From UBA4722 sp044221135 (GTDB lineage Bacteria > Pseudomonadota > Gammaproteobacteria > DSM-16500): a stretch of 32,495 nucleotides of DNA. Of this stretch, positions 1 to 7,795 are shown piece after piece (positions within the stretch are counted from its first letter, which is position 1; every line of letters begins with the position of its first letter). The notes under the pieces are model-generated. The model had not been told where the DNA came from. It worked only from the letters and a program-made list of their open reading frames with translations, and did no database searches. The DNA lies in contig JBGAPT010000024.1 of assembly GCA_044221135.1 (NCBI GenBank), positions 1 through 32,495 of the forward strand, read 5' to 3'. Both the position numbers and the translations under genes were made by a program.

Positions 1-137
1 TCACATTGAACCTTATGACTGGTTCCGATATGTATTACAGCAGATTCCTTTATGCCAGTCAGAAAGTGAAATTGAAGATTTATTGCCGTTTAATATTGAT
101 CGAACGCTGTTAGGTGGGCGGTAGATTTAGCGGATAC
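1..137 (+). mobile_element. Right end of an IS66-family element (partial, cut by window edge)
   Basis: This stretch is identical, as far as I can read, to 27513-27649, the right end of the complete IS66 element later in the window. It holds the last 40 codons of the transposase TnpC (stop at 122-124) and the right terminal inverted repeat, which ends in GCGGATAC at 130-137. The orientation matches the complete copy, so the two are direct repeats about 25 kb apart. Sequence from 138 onward differs between the copies, which places the element boundary at 137 with an uncertainty of about 3 bp, because both copies are followed by GAT. Confidence 0.9.
2..124 (+). CDS. tnpC: IS66 transposase TnpC, C-terminal fragment
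   Basis: These are the last codons of the DDE transposase, with the same residues as the end of the complete copy, including the C-terminal NIDRTLLGGR. The 5' part lies outside the window. Nothing suggests the gene is broken; it is simply cut by the window edge. Confidence 0.85.
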   Translation, partial: HIEPYDWFRYVLQQIPLCQSESEIEDLLPFNIDRTLLGGR

Positions 138-1604
138 GATAGTTTACTGAATCGTACGGATAGACAATTTGCGCATTTTGAAGTGAGTCGAATTAGAGAG
201 ATCCCAAAATATAAAGATTTTGTGGTCACCCATCAGGGAGAATCTGTTACTAAAATAACTATTATTAGTCCTATTAATTTAGTAGGAAAAGTGGATGGTG
301 GATTTGCAGCAGAGTATAGCCCTCATTATGGCGTCATTGTTACTACGGTAAAGAGAACACGAATCTATACACTTTCTACGCAACATTACTCAAGTGTTAT
401 GACTTACTTAAATGAATTAGTCATAGAATATCGTGGTCTAACAGAGCAGACATTTATTCATTTAGGAAATCTAGAACCTAATGCAACTCCGCTTAAGTAC
501 ACGGAATCAATCGATACATTTTATTCTAGTGTAAGGCCATTCGTTGCAAAACTTTTAGTGCAAGAACTAGGTGAATTAAAAATAAAAAAAGCTGACAGTA
601 TGATGGTAGTCAGTTTAGGCTGTGGACAAGGGGATGACCTTAGAGAATGTAGGGAATTGATTGGCGCAGCCTATCCCCAATCTACATTCAGAGGGTATGA
701 TAATTCCAGGGAATTAATTCAATTAGCCATTGAACAATCCACTCACTTAGACGAAAGAAATATTCGTTTTTTTGAGGAAGATTGTAAAGTTTTAAATACA
801 TTTATACCAACTGAAGTGAGGGCAAAATTCAATGTAGGTATAGCAGTGGGTTTTCTAACTCAACAAGTATTAACTGGAACACATGAAGCTTTGCCTATAT
901 ATCAAAGAGCTTATAGAGAGTTTGATGTATTCATTAATACAGGGCTGACTCATCCTCTTATAACTTTAGATATTGCAACTGCAATAGGGTGGGCTCCTCT
1001 TCTGCGCAATTATAAACTGGGTACTACAGATTTCTTGCAGTCTCATTCAGTTTATATATTAAGAAAACCTACAGTATGCAATATATTAGATCGTATAACA
1101 AACGGTTTACTTGATTTATCTATGTCTGCTGTACCGCTAGAATGCATGCAAATTTTAATAAGAAATCATGGTGGAGTGCTTCGTACTATTACCAAGATAG
1201 ATTTAAGTTTTGCCTATTTTCTACCAGCAGAAATAGAGCTGTTTTTGCAATTATTGGACAATTTAAAAAATTTAAAGATTATTTATCATGATCCATGTGA
1301 TCGATGGGTTCATTCTATGAGAGGTCACTCTCGTGTTTCAAGCTTAGAGGAAAAAAATATAGCAAAATATAAGCTTATTCCAATGGACTTAAGAAAAGAT
1401 CGTCTTGAAGAACTTCCTTTTTATTCTCGTTTTATAACAAGCGTTTTACAGGAAACTATGCAAGCTTGTATTTTTGATAAAAAATTTAAATATTTTTCTT
1501 TAACAGACCTGATAGCATTCAGTATGGTATGTAAAAGATACCAATCAACGGCTAAAAAAACGGTAGATGAAATAAAAGCTGTTACTTATTTAAGGCCAGT
1601 ATAA
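138..1604 (+). pseudogene. SAM-methyltransferase-like protein with F-box-like C-terminus, 5' end cut by IS66
   Basis: The open frame runs from inside the IS66 end (a GTG at 114 in the tnpC tail) to 1604. The native sequence begins at 138, so the true start was lost or lies beyond the IS copy. No good ribosome binding site precedes the GTG. Numbering from that GTG gives 496 residues. A Rossmann methyltransferase motif I, VSLGCGQGDD, is at about 166-175, followed by an acidic YDNS at about 195-198 where the SAM ribose ligand usually lies. The last part, FSLTDLIAFSMVCKRY at about 461-476, resembles the second half of a eukaryotic F-box (DL..FS.VCKRW), with LEELP about 30 residues upstream in the usual place for the Leu-Pro start. 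The protein ends in YLRPV. The methyltransferase fold is fairly clear; the substrate is unknown. The F-box reading is inference. It could be a secreted effector in its intact form. Confidence 0.6.
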
Positions 1605-1640
1605 ATGGGGTTCTAATGCGATCCAATTCATGTCCATAGC

Positions 1641-1662
1641 AGAGAAAAACGTCTGTTTCTCT
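1641..1662. terminator. Possible stem-loop after the methyltransferase-like gene
   Basis: AGAGAAA (1641-1647) and TTTCTCT (1656-1662) form a perfect 7-bp stem with an 8-nt loop, 37 bp after the stop of the upstream gene. No T-run follows, so its role as a terminator is weak. Confidence 0.25.
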
Positions 1663-1823
1663 TCAGGGTTGATCATATTGAACAATATAGTTCATGTGAT
1701 ATTATCAGTTTTTTTCTTAATCATTATTATATTCATTTAATAAAAAAATGATATATAAATTAGATGAAATCCAATGATAATTGGCTTAAAATAGGAAAAA
1801 CTCAGTATAAAGCTCAACAAGAA

Positions 1824-2975
1824 ATGACCAAAAAAATTATTCTAACTTTAATCGCATTGCTTGGAATGCTAAGCATCGTTCATGTCAACGCAAGTTGTCC
1901 CTGTTGGAAAAATCTTTATTTATGCCCCTGCACAAAGAAAATTTCTAAGCTCCTGTTTATTAAAAATAATACTTATGCATTTTCAGCTAATGAAGGCCTT
2001 TTACGGTCTGATAACCAAGGAAAAACATGGACAGCAATGCGAGAAGGATTGCACTGGGAAGAGCTGAATATGGTTGGGCTAGTGGGTTATGAAACAAATC
2101 ATTTCATACTTGCAACAGGTGATATGCCTGAGTTTTATGAATGGCATGCAAATGAAGCAACATGGAGCAAGATAAGAGCAGAAGGCATCCCTTCTTATGG
2201 GCGAATCACGAGTTTAGTTCAAAATTCGAAAGGAACACTGTATGCCTCTTTTGACCATGAAATCAGCGATAATGTTAGATCGAGTGACGCACTGGAGAGT
2301 GTTTATCAATCCATCGACTATGGTGTTCACTGGACTAGCTTAAAATTAAAAAGCGCTGTCATCGACAATGACAATTCACGAGCATATGCTATTTTACAAA
2401 CAAAACTCATTTTAGATAATAATGATAATTTATATGTGAATGGAAAAGTGATATTTCGATACGGTATTCATCAGAGAGAAAAAAGATTTATCTATCAACT
2501 TCCCCGTGGTAAAACACAATGGATAGATACGCATTGTGTGGCTTCAGATATTTTTATTTTAAACAATCATTTTTTGGGACTTATTTCCGATGACGGGCAG
2601 GTATCTATTAAAGACATCCGATTAGAAATCGATGGGCAACTAAAAGAAAAACAAAGCTGGACTTTTTATCCCCCCATAGAAAATATCAAACCCATCCTTG
2701 TTGTCGATCAAAATACTCTATACATGATTTCTGGATCCAATCTATATCAATTAACGCATATTAATGACCCTCAATCTAAATGGGCCTTGGTAAAAAACGG
2801 TGATGCGAACATTCCAGATATCACTTGCCTAGCCATTCATAATCATCAACTTTATGCTGCAGGCGGACGCATGGGCCAATCTGAAAGCTCGATTGATGTA
2901 TTCCCAATTGACGTTCCTGGTCTTGTCACGCAAGAGAGCAGTAAGAAACATTCCTCGCGTTCAGAACAGATTTAA
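1824..2975 (+). CDS. Secreted Asp-box (BNR-like) beta-propeller protein
   Basis: The frame is open from an ATG at 1764, but the ATG at 1824 gives a clean signal peptide (MTKK, then a hydrophobic core, VNA|S cleavage at about residue 23), so I prefer that start, giving 383 residues. Two Asp-box repeats are visible: SDNQGKTW at about 62-69 and SIDYGVHW near the middle; these turns mark blades of sialidase/BNR-type propellers. The intervals between them contain further weakly similar hydrophobic strand repeats. Just after the signal peptide lies a cysteine-rich stretch with two CPC motifs (CPCWKNLYLCPC). No sialidase catalytic residues could be identified, so binding or adhesion is as likely as catalysis. 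The tail is Ser/Lys-rich. It stands alone on its strand; the upstream neighbour is a broken gene. Confidence 0.6.
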   Translation: MTKKIILTLIALLGMLSIVHVNASCPCWKNLYLCPCTKKISKLLFIKNNTYAFSANEGLLRSDNQGKTWTAMREGLHWEELNMVGLVGYETNHFILATGDMPEFYEWHANEATWSKIRAEGIPSYGRITSLVQNSKGTLYASFDHEISDNVRSSDALESVYQSIDYGVHWTSLKLKSAVIDNDNSRAYAILQTKLILDNNDNLYVNGKVIFRYGIHQREKRFIYQLPRGKTQWIDTHCVASDIFILNNHFLGLISDDGQVSIKDIRLEIDGQLKEKQSWTFYPPIENIKPILVVDQNTLYMISGSNLYQLTHINDPQSKWALVKNGDANIPDITCLAIHNHQLYAAGGRMGQSESSIDVFPIDVPGLVTQESSKKHSSRSEQI

Positions 2976-2999
2976 TTTGAGGCCAGTCAGGTTTAATAA

Positions 3000-3545
3000 T
3001 ACTGTATACCACAGTATCACGAAGCGTGCCGTCATTTAAGATCATATGATGACGCAATCATTAATAATATTTTTAATGGAGTTTTTCATTTAGCTAAAGA
3101 TAATCACACTACTTTTGCAATGGATGTGGCAAACGATCTTATAAATTTAAAGTTAGCTAAAATGCAGTTAACGAGCAAGGCTGTACAGAGTATCTGTGAC
3201 ATACATTCTGTAGGGTCTCAGAATTGCTGCGTTATTAGAACAATTATAGATAATGAAATACCATTGACAGATACGATTATTAAATTCATGAGAAATATCT
3301 CATTACAGAACAAGAGCAATCCCAACTACTCTCCGAGATCTTCTATTATTGATCCATTACTCGCATTACTCGAAGAAGAAGTCAAAAGGACATTGCCTTT
3401 TCCCCAGGCCGTCACAGCTATGACTCTCTCTTATTTGTTCTCCTCACGAGAGAAACTCGTTAACAAGCAAGATGCTGGAAAAGATCAACATGATAAGAAA
3501 GAAGATGAAGATCCGACTCCAAGAAGTAGACGGCCATCTTGTTGA
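3000..3545 (+). pseudogene. 5'-truncated remnant of the TLSYLF repeat-protein family
   Basis: The first ATG is at 3120 (141 residues), yet the frame stays open and protein-like from the stop at 2997-2999, with no ATG, GTG or TTG giving a sensible start. This suggests the N-terminal part is missing. The C-terminal part carries LPFPQAVTAMTLSYLF followed by a charged Lys/Asp/Glu tail ending in PRSRRPSC. The same arrangement (IPLPSVLQSITLSYLF, Lys/Glu tail, PRSPRRD) is found in the 553-residue protein at 14307-15968, so the two are related at least in this module. Function is unknown. It may still be translated from 3120, but no clear ribosome binding site is seen. Confidence 0.5.
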
Positions 3546-3555
3546 AGGAAAACGA

Positions 3556-3643
3556 AATGGGGCTTGCACAATTGCACTCTACAATATAACAATATCTCAG
3601 GTTTGAGATAACAGATAAAGTATATAATTGCGCAAACCCCATT
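3556..3643. repeat. Large inverted repeat between convergent genes
   Basis: Arms at 3556-3573 and 3626-3643 pair at 16 of 18 positions (AATGGGGCTTGCACAATT against AATTGCGCAAACCCCATT). Inside the loop is a second perfect 7-bp hairpin (TATCTCA-GGTT-TGAGATA, 3593-3610). It lies between the end of the 3000-3545 remnant and the end of abiEi (3645), so it may act as a two-way terminator or be a small mobile repeat. Confidence 0.6.
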
Positions 3644-3644
3644 A

Positions 3645-4163
3645 TTATAAATCAAGATTTCTTCGCGTTATTTTCATATCACGGATAGCAAGTTCAGTAC
3701 TTGCTCGCCACATTTGTGCATTTTTATCGTAAGTTAAATCATGCATGATTTCCAAAGGTTTTCGCTTAGTGTGTATAAATTCGATAGTGCCCATTTTATT
3801 ACAAGCAATGATATTGCTTCTTCCAGAAGACATAATAGTAATTCGATTGATTGGGACTTGCGAAATAACGCCTGCATCACTTAATACTGTTTCAAGACTA
3901 ATATAATTAAATTGATTGCTACGTAATAAAGTTGCTACATGAAAAAGCAACATGCCATGTTGTATAATCGATTTTCTATACATATAAATTCCGCGGCATA
4001 TTCTTTCAAGATAACCCGCATGCTGGACTCTGCTTAACAAAGTTTTGAATGCTGCTTCTGATAAGTTGGGCAATAAAGCGCGTAAATCTTGCAGCGCAAA
4101 TAAGCATTGCTTGGCGCTTGCATTTGCATCCAACCAGGATTGTAAGATCTTAATAGGTTGCAT
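3645..4163 (-). CDS. abiEi: AbiEi-type antitoxin/transcriptional repressor (type IV toxin-antitoxin)
   Basis: The 172-residue product has an N-terminal winged-helix region (about 20-65: FALQDLRALLPNLSEAAFKTLLSRVQ... GYLERICRGIYMYRKS), the layout of AbiEi antitoxins, followed by the AbiEi C-terminal domain. AbiEi is known to repress its own operon by binding inverted repeats and to counteract AbiEii without direct protein contact. The neighbour at 4283 encodes AbiEii, which supports the call. The genes are divergent rather than in the usual abiEi-abiEii operon order, and a 28-bp inverted repeat lies between them. At 172 residues it is at the short end for the family. The ribosome binding site is weak. 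Confidence 0.75.
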   Translation of the reverse strand: MQPIKILQSWLDANASAKQCLFALQDLRALLPNLSEAAFKTLLSRVQHAGYLERICRGIYMYRKSIIQHGMLLFHVATLLRSNQFNYISLETVLSDAGVISQVPINRITIMSSGRSNIIACNKMGTIEFIHTKRKPLEIMHDLTYDKNAQMWRASTELAIRDMKITRRNLDL

Positions 4164-4181
4164 AATTACCAGTCTGCATAA

Positions 4182-4263
4182 GATTACACTTATTGTAACC
4201 TAATGTAGACTTAATAGCAAATTCTTGCTTATCTCTCTACATAAAGTTACAATAATAGTAACC
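4182..4263. promoter_or_regulatory. Candidate AbiEi operator (28-bp arms, inverted)
   Basis: Arms at 4182-4209 and 4236-4263 are inverted copies matching at 23 of 28 positions; the core is TTACAATAA-type sequence in both (TTATTGTAAC on the left, GTTACAATAA on the right). The spacer is 26 bp. The pair sits between the divergent abiEi and abiEii starts. AbiEi proteins bind inverted repeats in their promoters, so control of both genes from this site is the simplest reading; it is not shown directly. Confidence 0.65.
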
Positions 4264-4282
4264 TACTGCGAAGATAATAGAT

Positions 4283-5125
4283 ATGAATTTATTTGATAGC
4301 CTGGTATCAGAAGCTTTAAACCATCAACCTAATCTACATCCATTAAGAATGGTAGTAGAAAAAGAATTATTACATCATGATATTTTAAAAGAACTCAGCA
4401 CCCATAACTTGTTAGCTAATTTAACTTTTATTGGTGGAACTTGTTTACGTAGCTGCTATGGTGGATTACGTTTAAGTGAAGATTTGGATTTTACTGGTGG
4501 TAGTCATTTTAACAAAACCAGTTTATCAAATATGGCGCAGATTCTTACTGAAACTCTTAATAAAAAATATGGTTTAAAAGTCACTATTAGTGAACCCACA
4601 AAAGATATTTCAAATGTTGATACGTGGAAAATAAAAGTTGAAACACGGCCTGAACAACGAAATGTACCTGCGCAACGTATTAATATTGATGTTTGTGCAG
4701 TGCCATCTTACGAAATTAGACCTATGCTTTTATTAAATCCTTATGGCATCAATATGGGTACTAATGGTTTAATTATTCAAGCGCAAAGCAGAGAAGAAAT
4801 TTTTACAGATAAACTGATTGCTTTTGCGCTTAGACCTAATCGAATTAAATATCGTGATTTATGGGATATCGTTTGGTTATATCAACAGACGATCAAGCCT
4901 AATTTGAATTTAATTCCAAATAAACTTCATGATAGGCATTGCAGTCAAGCAGATTTTAAAAATGCTTATGAAGCAAGGCTGAATGAAATTAAGAATAATA
5001 AATCTTTAAGCATAGAATTTATAAAGGAAATGAACCGATTCCTTCCAGAAACAGAAGTTAAAAATCTTCAAGCGCAAAATAAAATTTGGGATTTCATTAT
5101 TTTTCTAATGGAAGAATTCTCCTAA
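4283..5125 (+). CDS. abiEii: AbiEii/AbiGii-type nucleotidyltransferase toxin
   Basis: The 280-residue product carries the nucleotidyltransferase signature GGTCLRSCYGGLRLSEDLDF (residues about 51-70) in which GG and DLD are the core of the DNA-polymerase-beta-like fold, a third acidic position in INIDVCAVPS, and the typical family element EIFTDKLIAFALRPNRIKYRD where Lys and Arg-Asp are conserved. Length fits AbiEii. Known AbiEii-type toxins transfer nucleotides to RNA targets and give abortive infection against phages or plasmid stability. All motif residues are present, so the toxin should be active if expressed. It is transcribed away from its antitoxin gene. Confidence 0.85.
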   Translation: MNLFDSLVSEALNHQPNLHPLRMVVEKELLHHDILKELSTHNLLANLTFIGGTCLRSCYGGLRLSEDLDFTGGSHFNKTSLSNMAQILTETLNKKYGLKVTISEPTKDISNVDTWKIKVETRPEQRNVPAQRINIDVCAVPSYEIRPMLLLNPYGINMGTNGLIIQAQSREEIFTDKLIAFALRPNRIKYRDLWDIVWLYQQTIKPNLNLIPNKLHDRHCSQADFKNAYEARLNEIKNNKSLSIEFIKEMNRFLPETEVKNLQAQNKIWDFIIFLMEEFS

Positions 5126-5141
5126 GGTCAGACCTGCACAC

Positions 5142-5251
5142 ATGCAATTACAATAATCCATAATTGCATTATAATTTTCGCTTTCTGTTAAAGCGAAAGG
5201 CGAATCTAATATGTATATACCCATAACGCCTCAAGATGTGATGGGTATATA
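5142..5251. terminator. Three consecutive perfect hairpins between convergent abiEii and pirin genes
   Basis: Hairpin 1: ATGCAATTA/TAATTGCAT (5142-5150, 5161-5169; 10-nt loop). Hairpin 2: TTTCGCTTT/AAAGCGAAA (5176-5184, 5190-5198; 5-nt loop). Hairpin 3: TATATACCCAT/ATGGGTATATA (5214-5224, 5241-5251; 16-nt loop). All arms pair perfectly. The position between two 3' ends fits transcription termination, but T-runs are lacking, so another role is possible. Confidence 0.45.
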
Positions 5252-5259
5252 TGGACACT

Positions 5260-6177
5260 CTATTCGGGTAGAGGAATAAACTCTTCATCGTCGCCGGGGA
5301 TTTTACCAAATTTGCCTTCTTTCCAATCTTGCTTAGCCTGTTCTATTCTTTCCTTTGAGCTAGCAACAAAGTTCCACCATAAGTAACGTGGTTGCTCAAG
5401 CGGAGTTCCACCAAGAATAATGAAATGGGCATCTGTTGCAGCAGTCACTTTAATTTCTTGAGAAGGTTTAAGAATCAGCATTCTGGTATTACCATAATTC
5501 ACATTATTTACTTTGATTTCGCCCACTAATATATGAATGGCGCGCTCTTCTGCTGTTGCAGGAATAGAATAATTTGCATTAGCTTTTAATTTACATTCCA
5601 CAAACAATGCATCGTTTTGTGTATTCACGGGTGACTTCATTCCCATCCATTCACCTGCTACTAGACGTAAATGTACATCTTTATCATCAACAAACGGTAA
5701 TTGTCCCTTATCATGGTGCTTGAAAGTGGGATCCATTTCTTCTTTATCTAACGGCAATGCCAGCCAACACTGGATACCAAAAAAATCTTGATTATGTAGC
5801 CGATCTTCTTGCAGTGAACGTTCTGAATGTGCAATGCCACTACCTGCTATCATCAGATTAACATCACCAGGTGCGATAAACTGATGACTACCTAATGTAT
5901 CTCTATGTACAAGGCGTCCTTGCAATAAATAGGTCAATGTTGATAAACAGATGTGAGGGTGCGGCCGGACATCTAGACCTTTACCCATCAAGAATTCACC
6001 TGGACCAGCCTGATCCCAAAAAACAAAAGGGCCTACGGTACGTTTTATCTTGGAAGGCAAGACACGGCTAACTTGAAAGCCGCCTAAATCTACGGAACGA
6101 GGAATGATTTCCACATTAACTTGCTGTGGACAGCTTTCAACATTGCATTCAGGTTCTTTGGTTGGGAAATAAGTCAT
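5260..6177 (-). CDS. Pirin family protein
   Basis: This is a bicupin protein of the pirin family (about 305 residues). The metal-site pattern of pirins is complete: HPH in RPHPHICLSTLTYLLQG, then GSGIAHSE, giving the three His and one Glu that bind iron. Some bacterial pirins have quercetin 2,3-dioxygenase activity; the substrate here is unknown. The frame opens at 6222, but the first 15 codons overlap the end of the upstream GNAT gene. The ATG at 6177 begins 10 bp after that gene stops and has a weak GGTAA site, so it is preferred. It is probably co-transcribed with the acetyltransferase at 6188-6862. The C-terminal half has the usual pirin end (PRYLWWNFVASS). Confidence 0.85.
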   Translation of the reverse strand: MTYFPTKEPECNVESCPQQVNVEIIPRSVDLGGFQVSRVLPSKIKRTVGPFVFWDQAGPGEFLMGKGLDVRPHPHICLSTLTYLLQGRLVHRDTLGSHQFIAPGDVNLMIAGSGIAHSERSLQEDRLHNQDFFGIQCWLALPLDKEEMDPTFKHHDKGQLPFVDDKDVHLRLVAGEWMGMKSPVNTQNDALFVECKLKANANYSIPATAEERAIHILVGEIKVNNVNYGNTRMLILKPSQEIKVTAATDAHFIILGGTPLEQPRYLWWNFVASSKERIEQAKQDWKEGKFGKIPGDDEEFIPLPE

Positions 6178-6187
6178 AAAGTTACCA

Positions 6188-6862
6188 TTAAATTTGCCAC
6201 AAGTAAGATTTAGCACCACCATCTAGTTTTTCAAAAGGCCTATTATTCTCAAAAATAAAATCTTGATAGACTTGGGAACCAATTTCGGAATAGGGAATAG
6301 TCAAATGGTGTATAACGCCTTTTTCATTAAGAGGATGCGTGAATTCACAATACATTTGAGAAAATCCAGCTTGAGAAGAAATATTCATCGCTTGGAAATT
6401 GACTTGTGTTGAAAGTTTCTGTCCTCGAAATTTTTCATCGACTGCAGTAATAAAGAGATGAGAAATTTCAAAAGGATTGATTGTTTTATTTGTAAAATAT
6501 TGATTACTAAGTTTTTCTAATAATCCAAGAATATATTTAAATTTAGGATCAAAATCTGGAATAGGGCATGGATTAGTGATATCTTCCACCAATGCACATG
6601 CTACAACTTTATCATCTTTTAAGGCAATGATGCTGAGCTTATCCGCTACTGCTTTTTCTGCTACTGCACGAGCAAAGTTTTTGTAAAGATCCATGTCCAT
6701 CTTTAAGTATGCAGTCATAGGCTCAGACAAGCAAAATGCCCGAGTAAAAAGATCGACAACTTGTTCTAAATACGATTCTGTGAAGTACTTGAAGTTATAA
6801 CGAGGATCTACCATTAAATTATTCAGAGCAAAATGATCTTTACAACTCGATGAAATATTCAT
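6188..6862 (-). CDS. GNAT-family N-acetyltransferase
   Basis: The 224-residue product shows the GNAT core: a strand ending in HLFITAVDEKFRGQKLS, the pyrophosphate-binding loop with R-G-x-x-x-S, then a helix and the strand FSQMYCEF. The N-terminal part (FTESYLEQVVDLFTRAF) is the usual GNAT start, and an acyl-acceptor pocket cannot be guessed. A good ribosome binding site (AGGAG, 10 nt before the ATG) supports the start. It precedes pirin by 10 bp in an apparent operon. The substrate is unknown. Confidence 0.75.
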   Translation of the reverse strand: MNISSSCKDHFALNNLMVDPRYNFKYFTESYLEQVVDLFTRAFCLSEPMTAYLKMDMDLYKNFARAVAEKAVADKLSIIALKDDKVVACALVEDITNPCPIPDFDPKFKYILGLLEKLSNQYFTNKTINPFEISHLFITAVDEKFRGQKLSTQVNFQAMNISSQAGFSQMYCEFTHPLNEKGVIHHLTIPYSEIGSQVYQDFIFENNRPFEKLDGGAKSYLWQI

Positions 6863-6954
6863 CGCTATAATACTCCTTTAACTTATACTCAATTCTAATC
6901 TAAATTATCTATCAATAACAATTTTATTTTGCATTTGGGTGAGATAACTATAAA

Positions 6955-7062
6955 TTAGCTGCGCTTTATGACTTTCCCCATTTTTATTTTTACGCGATTA
7001 ATATAGGTGGTCACAGTATGAGGAGAAATGTTTAGTTGTTTGGCGATCATTTTTATGGTGAG
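6955..7062 (-). pseudogene. LuxR-type helix-turn-helix remnant
   Basis: On the minus strand a short frame reads LTIKMIAKQLNISPHTVTTY and then INRVKIKMGKV before a stop at 6955-6957. This matches the LuxR/GerE helix-turn-helix (LT.kEIA..L.iS..TV..hi..i..KlG). A stop codon lies just upstream in frame, so the regulator's N-terminal part is lost. It is a fragment of about 35 residues with no partner in view. Confidence 0.6.
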
Positions 7063-7168
7063 CTGTACCTATCGTGATCTAGATGAGCAAATATTAATAT
7101 TATTAGAAATAGAATATAGTTCTAGCATAATCATTCAGGTTTTACAAAAAAAATTTAATTTTAGCACG

Positions 7169-7199
7169 AATAAAAGCATGAATTTTATTTGCTTTTATT
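7169..7199. terminator. AT-rich stem-loop downstream of the GyrI-like gene
   Basis: AATAAAAGC (7169-7177) and GCTTTTATT (7191-7199) pair perfectly over 9 bp with a 13-nt loop, 18 bp beyond the stop of the minus-strand gene at 7218. The position fits a terminator; the stem is weak. Confidence 0.35.
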
Positions 7200-7217
7200 A
7201 AATTTCCTGTTTCAAAA

Positions 7218-7712
7218 TTAATAAATACCCATATAAATATCCAAAACAACCTGCGCATGATCCACACTACGCTCATCATAAACTTCAAAATCAGCTATAT
7301 AAGCTCTTTTTCCACCTAACTCAGCATCATTCATTTTCCATATGGCTTTCCACATATCAATACAAACAGCAGGCATGGGCCCTGGTTGATTGGTAAATTT
7401 TGCATATTTTTGTACAGGAATAGTTAAAGTTTCAAATCCTTCTGTTATATTATCAAATGCAGTCACTTCCTCACCAATAAAATAAGTATAATCACTATTA
7501 AAATCACTTTCATACTGAGTGTAGACACAAAAAGTGGTGCCAGGATTTTTTCGAGCGTGAATTTTTTCTGCTAGCCCATTATGAAAATATTTTTGAACGG
7601 TTGCTGCAACTTTATTCGTAGATGGGTCACTTTCAAATAAATGTTTGTTATTTGTTCTTGTTGTAATACCTACTAATTTTTTTTCAGCCAGTTGTACGAT
7701 AGTTTTTTGCAT
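7218..7712 (-). CDS. GyrI-like / effector-binding domain protein
   Basis: The 164-residue product is a stand-alone effector-binding domain (GyrI-like, as found at the C-terminus of AraC/MerR regulators). Typical features are YTQYESDFNSDYTYFIGEEV in the middle and, near the end, IWKMNDAELGGKRAYIADFEVYDER followed by a YMGIY-type strand, in which a conserved Glu usually binds the ligand. There is no DNA-binding domain. Such stand-alone proteins bind small hydrophobic or cationic compounds. A good ribosome binding site (AAGGAAA) precedes the ATG. It lies downstream of dinB on the same strand, with an 83-bp gap. Confidence 0.7.
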   Translation of the reverse strand: MQKTIVQLAEKKLVGITTRTNNKHLFESDPSTNKVAATVQKYFHNGLAEKIHARKNPGTTFCVYTQYESDFNSDYTYFIGEEVTAFDNITEGFETLTIPVQKYAKFTNQPGPMPAVCIDMWKAIWKMNDAELGGKRAYIADFEVYDERSVDHAQVVLDIYMGIY

Positions 7713-7795
7713 AAAAATGTTTCCTTTTTAGTTAAATTATATCATTGTAATGGTTTTACAAAAATTCATGTATTGATCTTTCCTGATAAAACCAC

